The notes beneath the pieces were generated by a model that saw only the letters and a program-made list of their open reading frames with translations, ran no database searches and was not told the DNA's origin. Below, piece by piece: positions 33,201 through 45,384 of a stretch of 64,000 nt of DNA (its first letter is position 1; each line of letters opens with the position of its first letter). The position numbers and the translations under genes are program-made. The stretch is from Zerene cesonia (Eukaryota > Arthropoda > Insecta > Lepidoptera > Pieridae), in the NCBI RefSeq assembly GCF_012273895.1, contig NC_052130.1:3224001-3288000 (forward strand). Direction: 5' to 3'.

Positions 33201-36200
33201 TGAAAGGATTTTTGAGTCTATAAATAGTTAGTAGAACAGTTAGTAATTTCGAAACATCTCATTCACTTGGAAATTTCCTAATTAACAAGGCGGACGAAGC
33301 AGCATGCAACGCTAGTATAAGAAAAAGATTTAAACGTTTTAATTTGGAAGATCTTCATTCTTCAATCGCCAATACGCAGGTCGTTCTAAGACCCCTGAAA
33401 CCTCTCCAGTATCGAAGTGAGATAATTGCGTAATAAGTCATTTCGATAATGGCGAAGTCAGCGGCCTACTATGGAGCGACGTCTTCTCGTACTGAAGCAG
33501 TCGTTTTATATGTTTTAAATATTACATTATAGGTTATATAAATAATTTATAACATAGACATATTAAATAAATGTTAATAAACTTATATTGAATAAAAATC
33601 ATACATACATTGTACATCATTAAATACTGAATACATTACATACTATAAACCTGATACAAGCTATACATTCCATATAAACTTACACAAGTATAATGATAAG
33701 TTATCAACAATATATTAGAATCATGTTTGATTGGTGTCACCAGTACATTGAAAATACTTGAAACATACTATGTTTTCGATCAGCAAGACCTTTGTACACA
33801 AAAATACACATTTTTTCTACAAAACAAAATAAAATTTCATTTTATTCCCTTTTATATCCTACATAGTAATGTACCTCTATTCAGTAGCATATAAGAACAA
33901 AACGGGTCTTTTTTTGTGTGATACTGTTGCATATAACAAATATATAATTTAAATAGATCAGGGTCAGAAATAATCATATAAGTCCAATATCCCAGCGCTA
34001 CCAGAAGTCATAGCCATTGTACCTTATTCGTGAAAATCAAAATGTTCATTACAAAATACATGAAGTTGGTAATGTCTTCTATCTTGATCACCTGTTTCTT
34101 TTTTTAGCGACAATTTCTCAATTTCATTATCATAAGACACTTCGAATGTCTATAACAGACACAACAACAAAAATAATTAGTAAAATCGATCCAACAGTTT
34201 CCACGTGATCCTGTTTTAATTTTGGTATCCAATTTTAATTATATATAAAGAGAGAGAGAGAGAGATAGAGACAGAAAGAGGAGACAGATCCAAGTTCCAA
34301 GACAGATACAGATACATTTCCAAGTTGTCTGGTATAGATCACTTGTTAGTGATAAGACCGCCTCTTGTAAATAATTCTATATGCTGTGTTTCACAATTTT
34401 TTTGGTGAACGTTAAAGAATTATTATTATATCCACGTACCCTCATTTTGACACACTTCTCCATCTCCGGGTCGCTGGTGACGCAGAGGACAGCCCGCTTG
34501 ACGGGGCAGTCCCGGATGCCGACGACGGCCTTCTCCGCCTGCTCGCCCACGTACTTGTTGTTCAGTATGTGCTGGGCCGCTTGCTCCTCTTCTTTGAGCA
34601 CGCGGAAACTTACTGTTGCGTCCTGAAAAATATTTCAGATGTATTTTTAGATTTACATAGACGCCGTCATATAAAGAATATGATATGATATAATTTATCT
34701 ATGAATTCTATGATTTGTTATTTGTATAAACTCCAACATCAATTTATTCAATTAGATTTTTTATACAAGCACTTTTGAATCGTCACAACACAGTTTTAAG
34801 ATTTAACACCAGTTCGAAAAGCAGTTTCTACAGGCAACCAGAAACTCTGTAGTTGCTAATTTAATGTCAATTTTACATTTTAATTCTAAATAATATGTAA
34901 TATGTAAATAATGATGAAGCCAAAGAACTGTACTGTGGTTCTTAAGCGACGACATTCCATGCAATTTCATCTTTCATATATTCATTAATGCTATATAGTA
35001 GGTTAGTGTGTGTAATAATAATTAAAACCTAAAAAATAATTTACTTAATATCATTTTAATATCTTAATCAGTTTTTTTCCATCTATATTATACAAATATA
35101 CCAGCAATTTAAATGTCTAGTTAAAAAAAATTAAATTAACAATATTAAGCTTATGATTTTACAATATCTTATATATAATAATAGTTTTTTTTATATCAAT
35201 TAAAATACTGTCTCACCTGCACTAATAAATCTGTAGTACCCTCTGATTGAAAAAGTTTAAATGGTAATTCAATTGGCTGTCCACGTCCGTCTACTCTGGG
35301 CTTGTATGGTGATATTGTACTGAAAAAATGTGGCTAATATTAACATGTAAGGTCTTAAGAAAAGTAGGGTCAGTTGAGACGCTGTTCTGTTGTAACGCCG
35401 CGTTCAATGAAGCAATGCGAAATATCTAGTTTCTTTTTTCAATTTCGCGCTCTTTTTATCGACCAATAGCGTGCTTTTACAAGTTAATGCGTGAGTTGTC
35501 TTTATTAAGTTAGTTGGCTACAGGCAATTAACTTCAAAAAATTTCTATACATATACGTCACAGAAAGTCGTTTTAGTTTCACTTTTTATAATTCAAAAAC
35601 GGCTGAACCGATTTAATTGATCTTTGGTACTGATCTGATGATATTGATGAGAATGAACCTAGGATAGTTTTTATCCCGGAAATCGAATGTACTTCGGTCA
35701 AAGCCATGGGTGGAAAGCTACTGTTAAATAAATATTAGTTGAAATCTTTTTTCTTCACAATATCTTACATTGCATAACTGCACTAACAGCTCTGTCATTA
35801 GTCAAATAATTGAAGCAATTTCTAATCCTTCTAAGTTACACTGATTTCTACCTGACACTAAATACATAATAACGAAAATCAGAATTTTTTTGTGAAAAAT
35901 TCAGCCACTTAATAAGATCAAAAAGTGTTTAACTGTAATCTTCATACATTTTTCAGATTAAACTTCCATTTAAACATTACTGACTTGACTTTGCAAAATA
36001 TAGAACATATGCTACTTTTCTAATGTTTACCTGTCCTCATCAGATTGTCTATTAAATTGATTTCGCCTCATCTGATCGAAATACCGCGCTTGTTCCGTTG
36101 TCGACGAAAGCCAATTTCCATACGCGTCTTGTTGGTACGCATCAGATCTATTCGACATTTTGTTCATTGTATTCGGTTCACCGTACAGTTCAACAATCTT

Positions 36201-39200
36201 CATTATTAAGTTTTGGTACCTGTTAACAGACATTTTCGGTTGTATTTATCAAGACACTATATGCAAAATTAAATTCAGTTTGTAATCAATTTGCTGTTCT
36301 TAAATTTTGACCCATGAATATTTCTTATTCATATGGATGCTATTAGTTGTAGATGACTATAACCCTACAGTTTTCTGTTAGTGTTACACTGAAAAAAATA
36401 CACAATATTCTTTTCATTAACTAACTTATAGAAATTATCAACATTTAAGCGAGTATTTCAAATCATTGTTATTCATTATAATGTTAGTTTTGAAAATATT
36501 TACGCAGACTTTAAACAATGTAATATTTAACAAGAGTAGGTATGTGTCACATAGAAATAAAAATAACACATATTCCAGACTACTCATCACATCTCCGTGT
36601 TTCCTTGTAATATAATGTTAATGTCCATCTAGTTCATTTCCTATAGAAGTAGTATTTACTACTAGTAGTTATGTAAATGCGTGGTTTATGCACATTTTAA
36701 TCTATACATACTTAGTCCTCTGTGCAGAGCTGGCAACACTAGATGTAAGCACAGCATCAGCCGGCACCCGGCCCCAATTACACGTCTCCCAGCTAGTGAC
36801 CGCTGCGCGAGATCCATCGCGACATATTAATTCGAAGTCTGATTCTGTTACACCGCCTGTTTGATAACAATATTTCTTTATTTATGTGCCAATGAAAGAA
36901 AGGGTATTGACTGTGTTTTTAACTGTTTCAGTGTAGCCAATGTATATTCAATGGGATAAAAGTTTAATTACATTAAATGTAATGATATAATAATGTAAGT
37001 ATTATAAAAGTACATCTTATGATAAGTATAAATTATATAGATAAAGGCTTTTAGCTTGTCCTATTTTTTTATTAATGAAAGTAATTTTAAGTAGCGGTAG
37101 CTTTGAAGAATATCATAAAATTGTGTGTATTTGTTGTAAGTTATTCAATTCTTAAGAAAATATTTTTTTTTACTATTTAATTAGATTCCATTGCTTGAAT
37201 TATTTGATCAATGGCAGTGCTGTTAGTGCAGTTATATAATCATTAAATGTAAGTAATTGTGAAGAGGAGAGATTTAAAGTAACACTTGCGCCCCGCGGTT
37301 TCTCCCGCGTAAATCCGTATCTCGTAGGAATTTCGGGATAAAAAGTTGCCTACATGTTATTCCAGTTGTCCAGCTATCTACATACCAAATTTCATTGCAA
37401 TCGGTTCAGTAGTTTTTGCGTGAAAGAGCAACAAACACACACACATCCTTACAAACTTTCGCATTTATAATATTAGTAGGATAGGATAGTAGGATTTATA
37501 AATATAAGGTAACATTTATTAATTATTTTTGCTTGTTCACTACAAAGTAATCAGTGCACCTCATAAAATTATTTCACCATTAGCAAGTCTTTATCGAATA
37601 ACATAGGCTTATAGTTATTTATCTCAGACAAAACTGATACAAATGGGAAGTGATAAAATATACCAGAACAAGGTTTAACTTTATACTCACCCAATATCTT
37701 GTGCGACAGCAAAGCGTGTTGTATGGTGGTGTCTCGGACAAAAGCAATCTCTCCGGCGCCGTTACTGACTAAGCATTTGAGTGCTCCTTCGTACCCTGCG
37801 TATGGATCGGCTAATGTGCAACGAACTCCTGCACCTCCTATGCACAGCTTGCAAAGCCTGCAAGCAATGTAAAGATGAAGAGTATGTTTTTGAGAAATTT
37901 TGAAAGAATAGAAAAAATTTGATCACGAGGCGGGATTAGAACCCGCGTTTTTTGCCAATCCGAAGCAATCCCGCCTCGTGATAAAATTTTTTCTATTTTC
38001 TCAAAATTTCTCATTTATAAAGCATTTCAATGCTACAAAACTAAATATAAGTTTATTTTTGAAATGAAAACATTCTTATATGTTGATTTTTTATTTATGT
38101 GTTTTTTTTTCTCCAACGCACTTACAATCAGGCGACCTACCACTTCCATAGCCGATGATGACATAAAAAAACAGTAATGGATAGGAAATGACGGTCAATT
38201 TACCTGATCGGAAATGACAATGTATCCGAAGTTGGAGCATGTTTACTTAGAAAATACCGATTCACATTTGCAAATATGATTGTTGAATTGTCCTATATAA
38301 AATCATGTACGATGTGGGTTACACTATGAGGCATAGCTAGTTAAAAATATATACTAGAAATAGGGAAAATTATGAAGTGTTTATTGTTATGTATGGCATA
38401 ACTGCTTCACATTGATATTAATTCAGTTATTTTGTTAGGTAAGCATACGTTGGAACAAAAAATTTACTCTAATATGCAACATCATGGAAATTTACACAGT
38501 CTTATGTTTGGAAATGATAAAATATAGACACACGTACGACTAACGTTTAATAACTTAATATAAAAATCTAATAGGTACTTACTGGTCAGGATTATCTCCA
38601 ATAGGGTTATACATATCTTTAAGTGAATTAGGAGCACAAGATTCGCCGAAGAATTCAACGGCAGATTTCACGTGATTATTGCAATCTGTTATTTTTAAAC
38701 CACCTTCTCTTATAAGCTGAAAGAGAAATTTAATTGTATTCACTGTTCCTTTAACTACTTTACTCAAGTTAATGGAGAATATATATTTCAATGAATATGA
38801 ATAAATGGGTTCAATGAATAGAGCCAAAGGGGTAGGGATTGAATTTCACCTGTTGCCCATTTACTATAGTGGCTTAACATAACACAGTGGTGTTTTAGTC
38901 CGTATTGGTATCTATACAAGATTTCCCTACCAGAAAAAGAAGGTTTAAGGAACGGAACAGTCTTTTTACAACTGTTGTTTTATATTGTTATGATTATAGA
39001 GTTGCCTCTTTATGTATAGTGAATAGTCTAATATCTGCAAGAATAAATGTTTGTTATCTACTAACTAACCACAGAAACTATTGTATTTATTTAACAAATT
39101 TTTTCACCACTTAATATGTACATGATCTTTGGGTGCTATATTAAAGATTACATGATTTACTAATTTAAATTTGCTGGAATATAACTTTTTAAACAGTGAC

Positions 39201-40502
39201 ATAGACAAAACTTATAGCAGAATCTTTAAACGTTACATATTAAATTTTAATGATAACCAAAAGGTTTTAAAAACAATAGATCCTGAACTACCTGTCTCTG
39301 TCCTTTTATGACTTACAAATTCCGAAATAAAACTTACTTTTTTACCAATACTCTATAAAATGACAGTGATTCTTTAATAATTAGCAAATTTCTTTTAAAT
39401 AAAGAGAGAATTTATAATTAAAATTAATTCCACATATTCTATTTATGTACTTACCACATGTATGGGCATCACCCAACCAGCCAACGAACCAACACCAGGG
39501 AAGCAAGCTCTGGCCCCTCGGAGACCAGAGAGTCCACTACCAGGTTGGACATGTGGTAAAGCACCCTTCTTTACCACTGCAACTGCATATTGATAAGGTT
39601 CACCAGCACCATAGAGCTGTAGATATTGAATTTCATGTTTAACAGTTATTTCATATTTACTGTGATAAGTTTGTTGGATATTTGACGGTTTGTAAATTTG
39701 TTATTAAAATTTCTATTGTGTTATACATATATATATAAAACTGAAAGTAAGATAATAAAATCTTTCACAACTTTAAAATGTAATCAAATAATTTAAACAA
39801 ACCTCTTGTAATAGTGGCACAAGTGAATGATATCTTCCAGCTACATACACTTCACCTGCGTCTAATGCGAGAAGAGAAGCATCACCCTGATCCACCCATG
39901 TCATACATTCCTCTGCATCAAATGCCTGAAATATGTGTATTTGTATATTAAGTATATAGTCTACAAATTAACTAAAGTTGAGCTATTCGCTATAATTAAC
40001 GTCAATAAAAACGCGAAAGAAGCGCGAATAAGGAGATTCTACTGTATTGCACACATACATATCGAAATAATAACCTCAATTTTTTTAAGTATTTGTAAAA
40101 GGTCATAGAGAAAAGACACTTACCCTTTTGCATTTTATTTCAATGAAATCTTTCCCAAACAAACCCTTGTCCTGCAACACCGCGTTCGCTAGTTTCTCGC
40201 ATTTCATTTGTTCGGGTATAGATGTTGTACACCAAGTGACAATGTCCCTGCCCTCAACTTTTTCATCTCTGTGTATACCATTTGAAATACTTTCGCTACC
40301 ATAATAACTACTTCTTACGGTTGCTGAAAAACAAATATGAAACCGTTTAGTTCCATTTAACAACTATTTCAACGTTCTATAGGTCATTTCAATTTGAAGC
40401 CAGAGCAAAGTTATTCCAGGGCCAAAAATCCAACAGGTCATCAACTATAGACTTACCAATGAATAGTGACGATACAATTATATGCAGTGCCCACATTTTC
40501 AT
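28781..40502 (-). CDS. Two-lobed membrane-anchored transferrin (insect Tsf2/Tsf3 class), 16 coding exons
   Basis: Exons in transcript order: 40457-40502, 40124-40323, 39803-39925, 39455-39616, 38583-38716, 37691-37857, 36712-36856, 36031-36219, 35217-35319, 34440-34622, 32150-32320, 31727-31896, 31231-31374, 29960-30147, 29471-29630, 28781-29051. The sum is 2556 nt, or 851 aa. The N-terminus MKMWALHIIVSSLFIG is a signal peptide. The C-terminus ends in the hydrophobic YAVVFALSVLALV, fitting a GPI or membrane anchor. The N-lobe begins VTWCTTS, the C-lobe near 470. Iron and anion positions judged against vertebrate transferrin: N-lobe Asp104, Tyr133, Tyr244 kept, His changed to Asp264, anion Thr/Arg changed to Pro163/Ser167; C-lobe Asp522, Tyr551, His678 kept, Tyr changed to His659, anion Arg changed to Met580. 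Iron binding is doubtful. Insect Tsf2 acts in septate junctions; Tsf2 and Tsf3 cannot be separated here. Confidence 0.88.
30179..30230. repeat. (CA)n/(CG)n microsatellite in transferrin intron 13
   Basis: About 36 bp of alternating CA followed by about 14 bp of alternating CG, 30 bp from the GC-rich exon 14. CA-rich sequence continues to about 30540. The Arg/Ala/Cys-rich open frames over this stretch are shadows of exon 14 and this repeat. Confidence 0.9.
31039..31160 (+). mobile_element. Helitron-like element in transferrin intron 13
   Basis: ATTAATATTATAAAGAGGAA start, GTTTGT repeats, GGACCGATTTTAAAAAATTC core and a CTGCTAGT end. Confidence 0.6.
31975..32104 (-). pseudogene. Decayed tandem duplicate of transferrin exon 11 (3' half) and its intron start
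   Basis: About 130 bp upstream on the plus strand of the genuine exon end (32105-32235) lies a diverged copy. Both have the intron string TTCTAAATTCAAAAATTTAA and the exon string CTCTTGCATGAACGG. On the minus strand the copy still reads ADEALLNTADVLHAA next to exon 11's ADMALLDAADMLHAA. It has a 2-nt deletion shifting the frame and GA in place of the GT donor, and the ligand Asp has become Asn. It is a relic, not an exon. Confidence 0.8.
32378..32562. mobile_element. Fold-back element with tRNA-like box in transferrin intron 10 (copy 1)
   Basis: The inverted arms (AGAATAGAAAAAATTTGATCA and complement) bound a core. On the minus strand the core reads CGGGTTCGAATACCGCC, a good tRNA B box, preceded by CTGTGAGGTTAGGCG, like an A box. 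A second copy lies at 37892. Confidence 0.6.
32725..32845 (+). repeat. Unclassified dispersed repeat, second copy
   Basis: CTTTTTGTTTGATAGGAAAT, GGTCCCATTTTA and GGTACCCCCGGACC match, with divergence, 8028-8260 in MLH1. Confidence 0.4.
34247..34285. repeat. (AG)n microsatellite
   Basis: Purine run of alternating AG with interruptions, in transferrin intron 10. Confidence 0.85.
34325..34380 (+). repeat. LINE-type 3' tail with conserved stem-loop
   Basis: TGTCTGGTATAGATCACT-TGTT-AGTGATAAGACCGCC pairs perfectly in the stem. It is related to 9121 and 14061. Confidence 0.5.
37281..37485 (-). mobile_element. Helitron-like element (Lep1-like) in transferrin intron 6
   Basis: On the minus strand: ACTAATATTATAAATGCGAA start, ACTACTGAACCGATTGCAAT, ACATAGGCAACTTTTTATCC-like body, GAAACCGCGGGGCGC end without the final CTAGT. 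Sister copies are at 48080, 49089, 59411 and 60012. Confidence 0.7.
37892..38040. mobile_element. Fold-back element in transferrin intron 5 (copy 2)
   Basis: 37892-37937 and 37967-38012 are near-perfect 46-bp inverted arms with a 29-bp loop. The core ACGAGGCGGGATTAGAACCC matches copy 1 at 32378, and the downstream ATTTATAAAGCATT is shared too. Confidence 0.7.
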
Positions 40503-41767
40503 ATTTTTTAAATAAACATTTTGTTTATTAAAGCTCAATTTTTTAACTTTCTGTGGACACACCCGAAATACTGAATTGTCAATACTCAATCGTTTAAAGC
40601 CGCTTTGTTGCTGTGATCAATCTGTCAAACAAAATCAATTCACCAATGAGAATCACGAATTTGGTGTCATTTGTCAATAAATCTGCGTTCAAATATTCGT
40701 ATAGAGCGTCAAAGTATTGATCTAGATAAAAAACGGCTAATGCGCTGTACGCGTAGTCCTTACCATTTGATAAAACGGTTACTCTAAATTCCGTTTTTGC
40801 CTTTATTGTAGGTTTTTCTGTAATATTTATTTTTAATTGAACAACCATCAGAACTTGCTATCATTGAATTTTAGATTTTGTTAAGGTTTTATAACGAGAC
40901 ATTTTTACCAAATTAGTGGATTACTAAATCTTCAATGTTCATCCGTCGGTCCTCAGTCTATATATCATGATACTTGATAGTTAGATAGTTGATATTGTCA
41001 GAGATGTGTTACTGTTGCCACTGCAACAATAAATAATAAAAAATCAAGGATAGCGTGATCATAAATTAGTTGAAGTGACCAATTGTTTTTCAGTTATTCT
41101 TTTTAAGTAACCTTTAAGTGTTGCGAGACCGAATGAATACATAAAAAGTTCAAAATTGATAATTATATTAAGAATGTTGAACTTCTCTCTTTTTATTCTT
41201 ATTTTCTATTATATATTAAAGGGATTCAATGTAGATAATGGCAAAATCCGTTGTAACAACGTCACAAGTAAATCAAGAACATCAATATACCTTGTACTAA
41301 AACCAAGAGTGGCCCTTTTATGCCGATTATAAAGATACCTAATAAAGGAAGAACCGAGATCCCTTTCTCGTATCTAGGTATAAATATCTTTTAATTAATC
41401 ATCTAGTAAATATCTGCTTCATCTTTGTGTATGAGTAAAAAATTAAAAGATTTATGCGTTTTGTTCTAGTTCTTTCCGTGTTTTTATTCGCTAGCACATT
41501 TCTAGTAGGTTCATTGAATAAACAGGACTTCGGACAAGTGACAACTGACAGTTGACAATTCTGAAAGGACTATCGACAGGCGACAGCACATGTGTTTATT
41601 TCATTCCAGAAAAATATTGTGAGTTCCTAAAATTTAATACAATTAGTAATTATTATGTGCGTTAGCTGGAATGTCTAATATTGTAATAAACCTATATATT
41701 GCATGAAATAAAACAAGTCAATCTTTTTAAAATTTTCAGATTACTTTTGAAAAATTGCAATAAAAAT
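40503..41767. promoter_or_regulatory. Divergent upstream region of transferrin and LYAR
   Basis: Holds both promoters. A possible non-coding LYAR exon ends at 41618 (donor GTGAGT 41619-41624) and would join at 41740 after TTTTCAG. The ORF at 40594-40848 shows no family similarity. Confidence 0.45.
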
Positions 41768-43390
41768 ATGGTTGTGTTTACTTGCGGCCACTGCGGAGAA
41801 TCTGTTCAAAAACCGAAAGTTGAGAAACATTATTTGACAAAATGCAGAAACAAGAACCCGAACTTATCGTGTATGGACTGTTTTAAGGATTTCCTGTGAG
41901 TATGAAAATTCTTTCAAACATGTTTGTGTTTTTAATTTCGGTTGTAGATAAAATTAGCGTTGAACAAGTGTGATACATTGTTAATTTTGTTTTCATGATG
42001 CTTGTTTGAATCTGTATTTCAATTATTTTCTTAATTTTTTAATTCGAACTTGTAAGCTATGCTGGCTTTTTATTTTTAATGAAATAAATGTTGAGCTCAT
42101 CTATGCATTAACACAAGTAGCCTATGTTACTTTCCTATGTCCTCACTATCTCCAGACACAAAGATCACAAATCACTTGGTTGCAATATGAAAGAAGATAA
42201 TAAAAAAAATAAATGCTAGTAAGGATTCTGCTTATGTTTTGTGATAAACTAATAGTATTAATAAAAACATGTTTCAATTTAACCGTTTTTTGTATGCTTA
42301 CAGGGGAAATGATTATGAGTCGCACATAAAATGTATAACTGAAGAGGAGCGTTATTCAGGGAAAGGTTTTCAAGCCAAAGAAAAGAAAGGTGAGAAGAAG
42401 CAAAATGCTTGGGTGGAAATGTTGCAGGCTGTGCTTGATGAACAGAAGGATGCATCCAAAAATGTTTTGCGCATAATTGAGACTATCAGTAAACATAACA
42501 ATACTCCTAGAAAGAAGCCCAAATTTATCAACTTTGTTAAAAATGTTTGTGGACATAAAACAAACCCGAAGGACATAGATGCAGCTTGGGACCTTATTTC
42601 TGTAAAACTAGCAGAATTATCTAAATTGAATTCACAAAATCAGAACCAAATAAAAAAAGAAAATGACTCCAAAACTAATGGAACTGATGATTCTTCTAAA
42701 ACAACTGCCAAGACAGAGAATGGTCATGATGATATTAAAACAGAAAATGGAAAAGTTGATGAAGATGAAGAAAATAATGCAGAAGAATTAAATGAAGATG
42801 TTAAAGAACCGGTGAAATTATCTAAGAAACAAAGAAAAGAAGAGAAAAAACGACAAAAATATGAAGCAGAGCTTCTAAGTGCTGAAGCACCAACTGCAGA
42901 TGATGCAGAAGATGATGGTGAATCAAAGAAGAAAGGCAAAAAGAACAAAAACAAGACAGAAAAAGTAAATGACGAAAATGTACCTCTCGATGGTAAAAAT
43001 AAGATTAAAAAGCGTAAAAGGCAAGATACTGTGACAAATCCAGAAGTTGTTGAGAATGGAGTAATGACTAAAGAGAGTAAGAAAAAAATAAAGACTGAAG
43101 AAGAGGCTGAAGAAAGTATTTGTCTTCATGACCAGAATGTTGCTAAAAGTGAGGAAACAGAAGAAAGAAAAAATGGTAAATTCAATTGGCATGAAGTTAT
43201 AATATCTGTTCTACAGAAGAAAGGCAATGAGTTGCCATTCAAAAGGCTACAAAAGAAGGTCTTGGGTGAATATTCTGAATACACTGGTGATGAGGTTGAT
43301 GATAGAATTGCTGATAAGTTTATAAAGAAATTGAAGAGTGCTCCAAATGTGAGGGTTGATAAAAACAGGGTTATGCTAATTGAAGATTAG
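41768..43390 (+). CDS. LYAR: LYAR-type nucleolar zinc-finger protein, 2 coding exons
   Basis: Exons 41768-41895 and 42304-43390 sum to 1215 nt, or 404 aa. The family (cell growth-regulating nucleolar protein) binds nucleic acid and supports ribosome production in the nucleolus. The N-terminus MVVFTCGHCGESVQKPKVEKH carries the first LYAR C2HC finger (CxxC...H...C), followed by LSCMDCFKDF and the second finger completed across the splice (GNDYESHIKCITEEE). Then comes KGFQAKEKKG, a helical KQNAWVEMLQ segment and a long Lys/Glu-rich disordered region. The C-terminal FNWHEVIISVLQKK...NRVMLIED domain matches the FNWKGTIKAIL...VKLVK end of the human protein. AATAAA is at 43401-43406. The start is the ATG immediately before the first finger. 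Confidence 0.93.
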
Positions 43391-43699
43391 AAGGACTTTT
43401 AATAAAGATTTTCTTTGAACATATAAAGTAAAAAAAAAACATCCTGCACTGCCATAGAGGGAATAATTATTATATTATTTGTCTATTGACCACCCTTAAT
43501 ACAGATGAATGCAATAACAATGTAGGAAATCCAGAATAATAATGAATTCAGTTTACTTGCTGTATTCTATACTTGATATTTCCTACATACAGTGTATATT
43601 TTTTGCAACCATCTCCTGTTTCGTAAATGGTGCAACTTTTAAACACAAAATAAATGATTATATAATTATAAATCTTTTTATTATCATCAATTATTTTGG

Positions 43700-43853
43700 A
43701 TATAATTAATTCTGTCTATCTGTCTCTTCTTCACACCTAAGACACTGAACCGATTTGGATGAAATTTTGGTATAGAACCGGAACCGGCAATGAACCGTTT
43801 TTATAAAAATAACCCCAAGGCGAGACGGGTGAAGCCGCGGGCAGGAAGCTAGT
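43700..43853 (+). mobile_element. Helitron-like element downstream of LYAR
   Basis: CTGTCTATCTGTCTC start region, AACCGATTTGGATGAAATTT core and GAAGCCGCGGGCAGGAAGCTAGT-type end (shown in part). Confidence 0.5.
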
Positions 43854-44203
43854 TAAATTTGAAATTGAATTTCGTCATCTAAAATAATCTTCAAAATTGT
43901 GTTTAAAAAAGCAATTCAAATGATTACCAGTGATTGTATACAAAATGCTATTGTGAAATATGTATTCAATGGCAATATGTTATAAATTAAAATTAATTGT
44001 CTAGTCGCAATTAAGTTCATAATTGTGCTTTTGTGTTCAATGTATATTGAATGTGGCGTAATGTTTTTGTAACGTTAAATTGGTTAATGAAAATAATTTT
44101 AAATGAGAGTTTGGCAGTACTATTTTCTATGCATGAAATAAAAACAATAAATTAAAATAATAATCAACTTCAACTAAAAGTGAAGAATAAATGAATATAG
44201 TAT

Positions 44204-44398
44204 TTTCTTGTGTTTGATTTTACGCGAGTATTATACATTAGACATTAAAAACTTTTTAACGCATTTTAAACGCACGAATTATTCATTATATTAAGTCCCC
44301 CCGTGACCACGCTCGCTGTAAAGTGTTCGAAACGTCGGGCTAATAATATAATGTATAAATCGCGTTTAAAATCCGTTAAAAAGTTTTTAATTTTAAAT
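44204..44398. repeat. GACGTTTCGAA fold-back family, copy 2
   Basis: Shares TTTTACGCGAGTATTATACA, CCGTGACCACGCTCGCTGT, GTTCGAAACGTCGGG and AAATCGCGTTTAAAATCCGT with 15762, 52279 and 55258. Outer ends are inverted (AACTTTTTAACG / CGTTAAAAAGTT). Confidence 0.65.
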
Positions 44399-44520
44399 GA
44401 ATATATTTAATATGCGTTGCCCACTCTATTTAAAGTTCGTCCCAACCTAGACAAGTAGGTAGTTTATAGATAAGCAGTAAGTTACTACTTGTGATACTAA
44501 GAAGCAAGGACTTGGCTGGC

Positions 44521-44580
44521 CTCCTCTTGACATACCGGTCTCCTCACGATGTTTTCCTTAACCGTTTCGAACAGTGGCAT
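44521..44580 (-). mobile_element. Fragment of SINE family A
   Basis: The minus strand matches the AACATCGTGAGGAAACCG region of 58293 only. Confidence 0.45.
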
Positions 44581-45384
44581 AGGTCTAGGAGGATTGCATT
44601 TTATTTTACGCATTATTTCTCGTTAGACTGTACTGCAATACGTCTCAGTTATGTATTTGGCTAAGAATTTATATTTATATACGTCAGTCTGGTGCAGGTT
44701 GCGTGACGAATTTTTTTGTATAGTTTTTGAAATGCAAGTGAACAAGTTGAAATTACATATGAACAAAGATTCTAGCAATATTATTGATCAATTTTTGCTT
44801 AAAAAATGTTTTGGTATCAAGAAAACGAGGCCTTATATTGTCAGTTTTATCGTCCATTTGCGTTTCTATTTTTCGCACAATTTCACATAGACCTACAAAA
44901 AGGTCTTTGGCATTTGCATGTCGGATCAACGGTTTCAAACAAAAATCGCCATTCCCCTATCGGCCATCATTTATCATTCCTTTTCATGGGCTTTCTTCCC
45001 TGTTCTATTTCTAAAGTAAGATTAATGGTGTAGTTTCAAGCAATGCTAAATTTAGCTGGCCGTTGATCTCAATTAAAATTAGCTTGCAATAAGGTAAGTA
45101 ATTAATTTACCCCAACCTACCATTTATTGCTGTGAAGTTGTATGAACTTCTTTTAAATAGATGTACCTGTCAATGAGCTATCCGTCGTCTACGACAAAGT
45201 GAATAGCCTACTTTTTAAGTTTTAACTGGGTTTACTCGCATGCACACATAATATAGCATAATTTGTAATAAAGGTTTGTAAATTATAATTCTATAAATCT
45301 TTCTTGTAGATATATATATGTATATTCGATTTTGTTTATCTTATATCTTTAAATGAGCATTTCTTGTATATATATATATATATA

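Noticed and set aside
42724..43192. Ser/Phe-rich ORFs antisense to LYAR
   Set aside because: Shadows of the Lys/Glu-rich LYAR exon.
44300..44345. Hammerhead ribozyme in the fold-back family
   Set aside because: The GAAAC-GTC half is visible but I find no CTGATGA half in any of the four copies.
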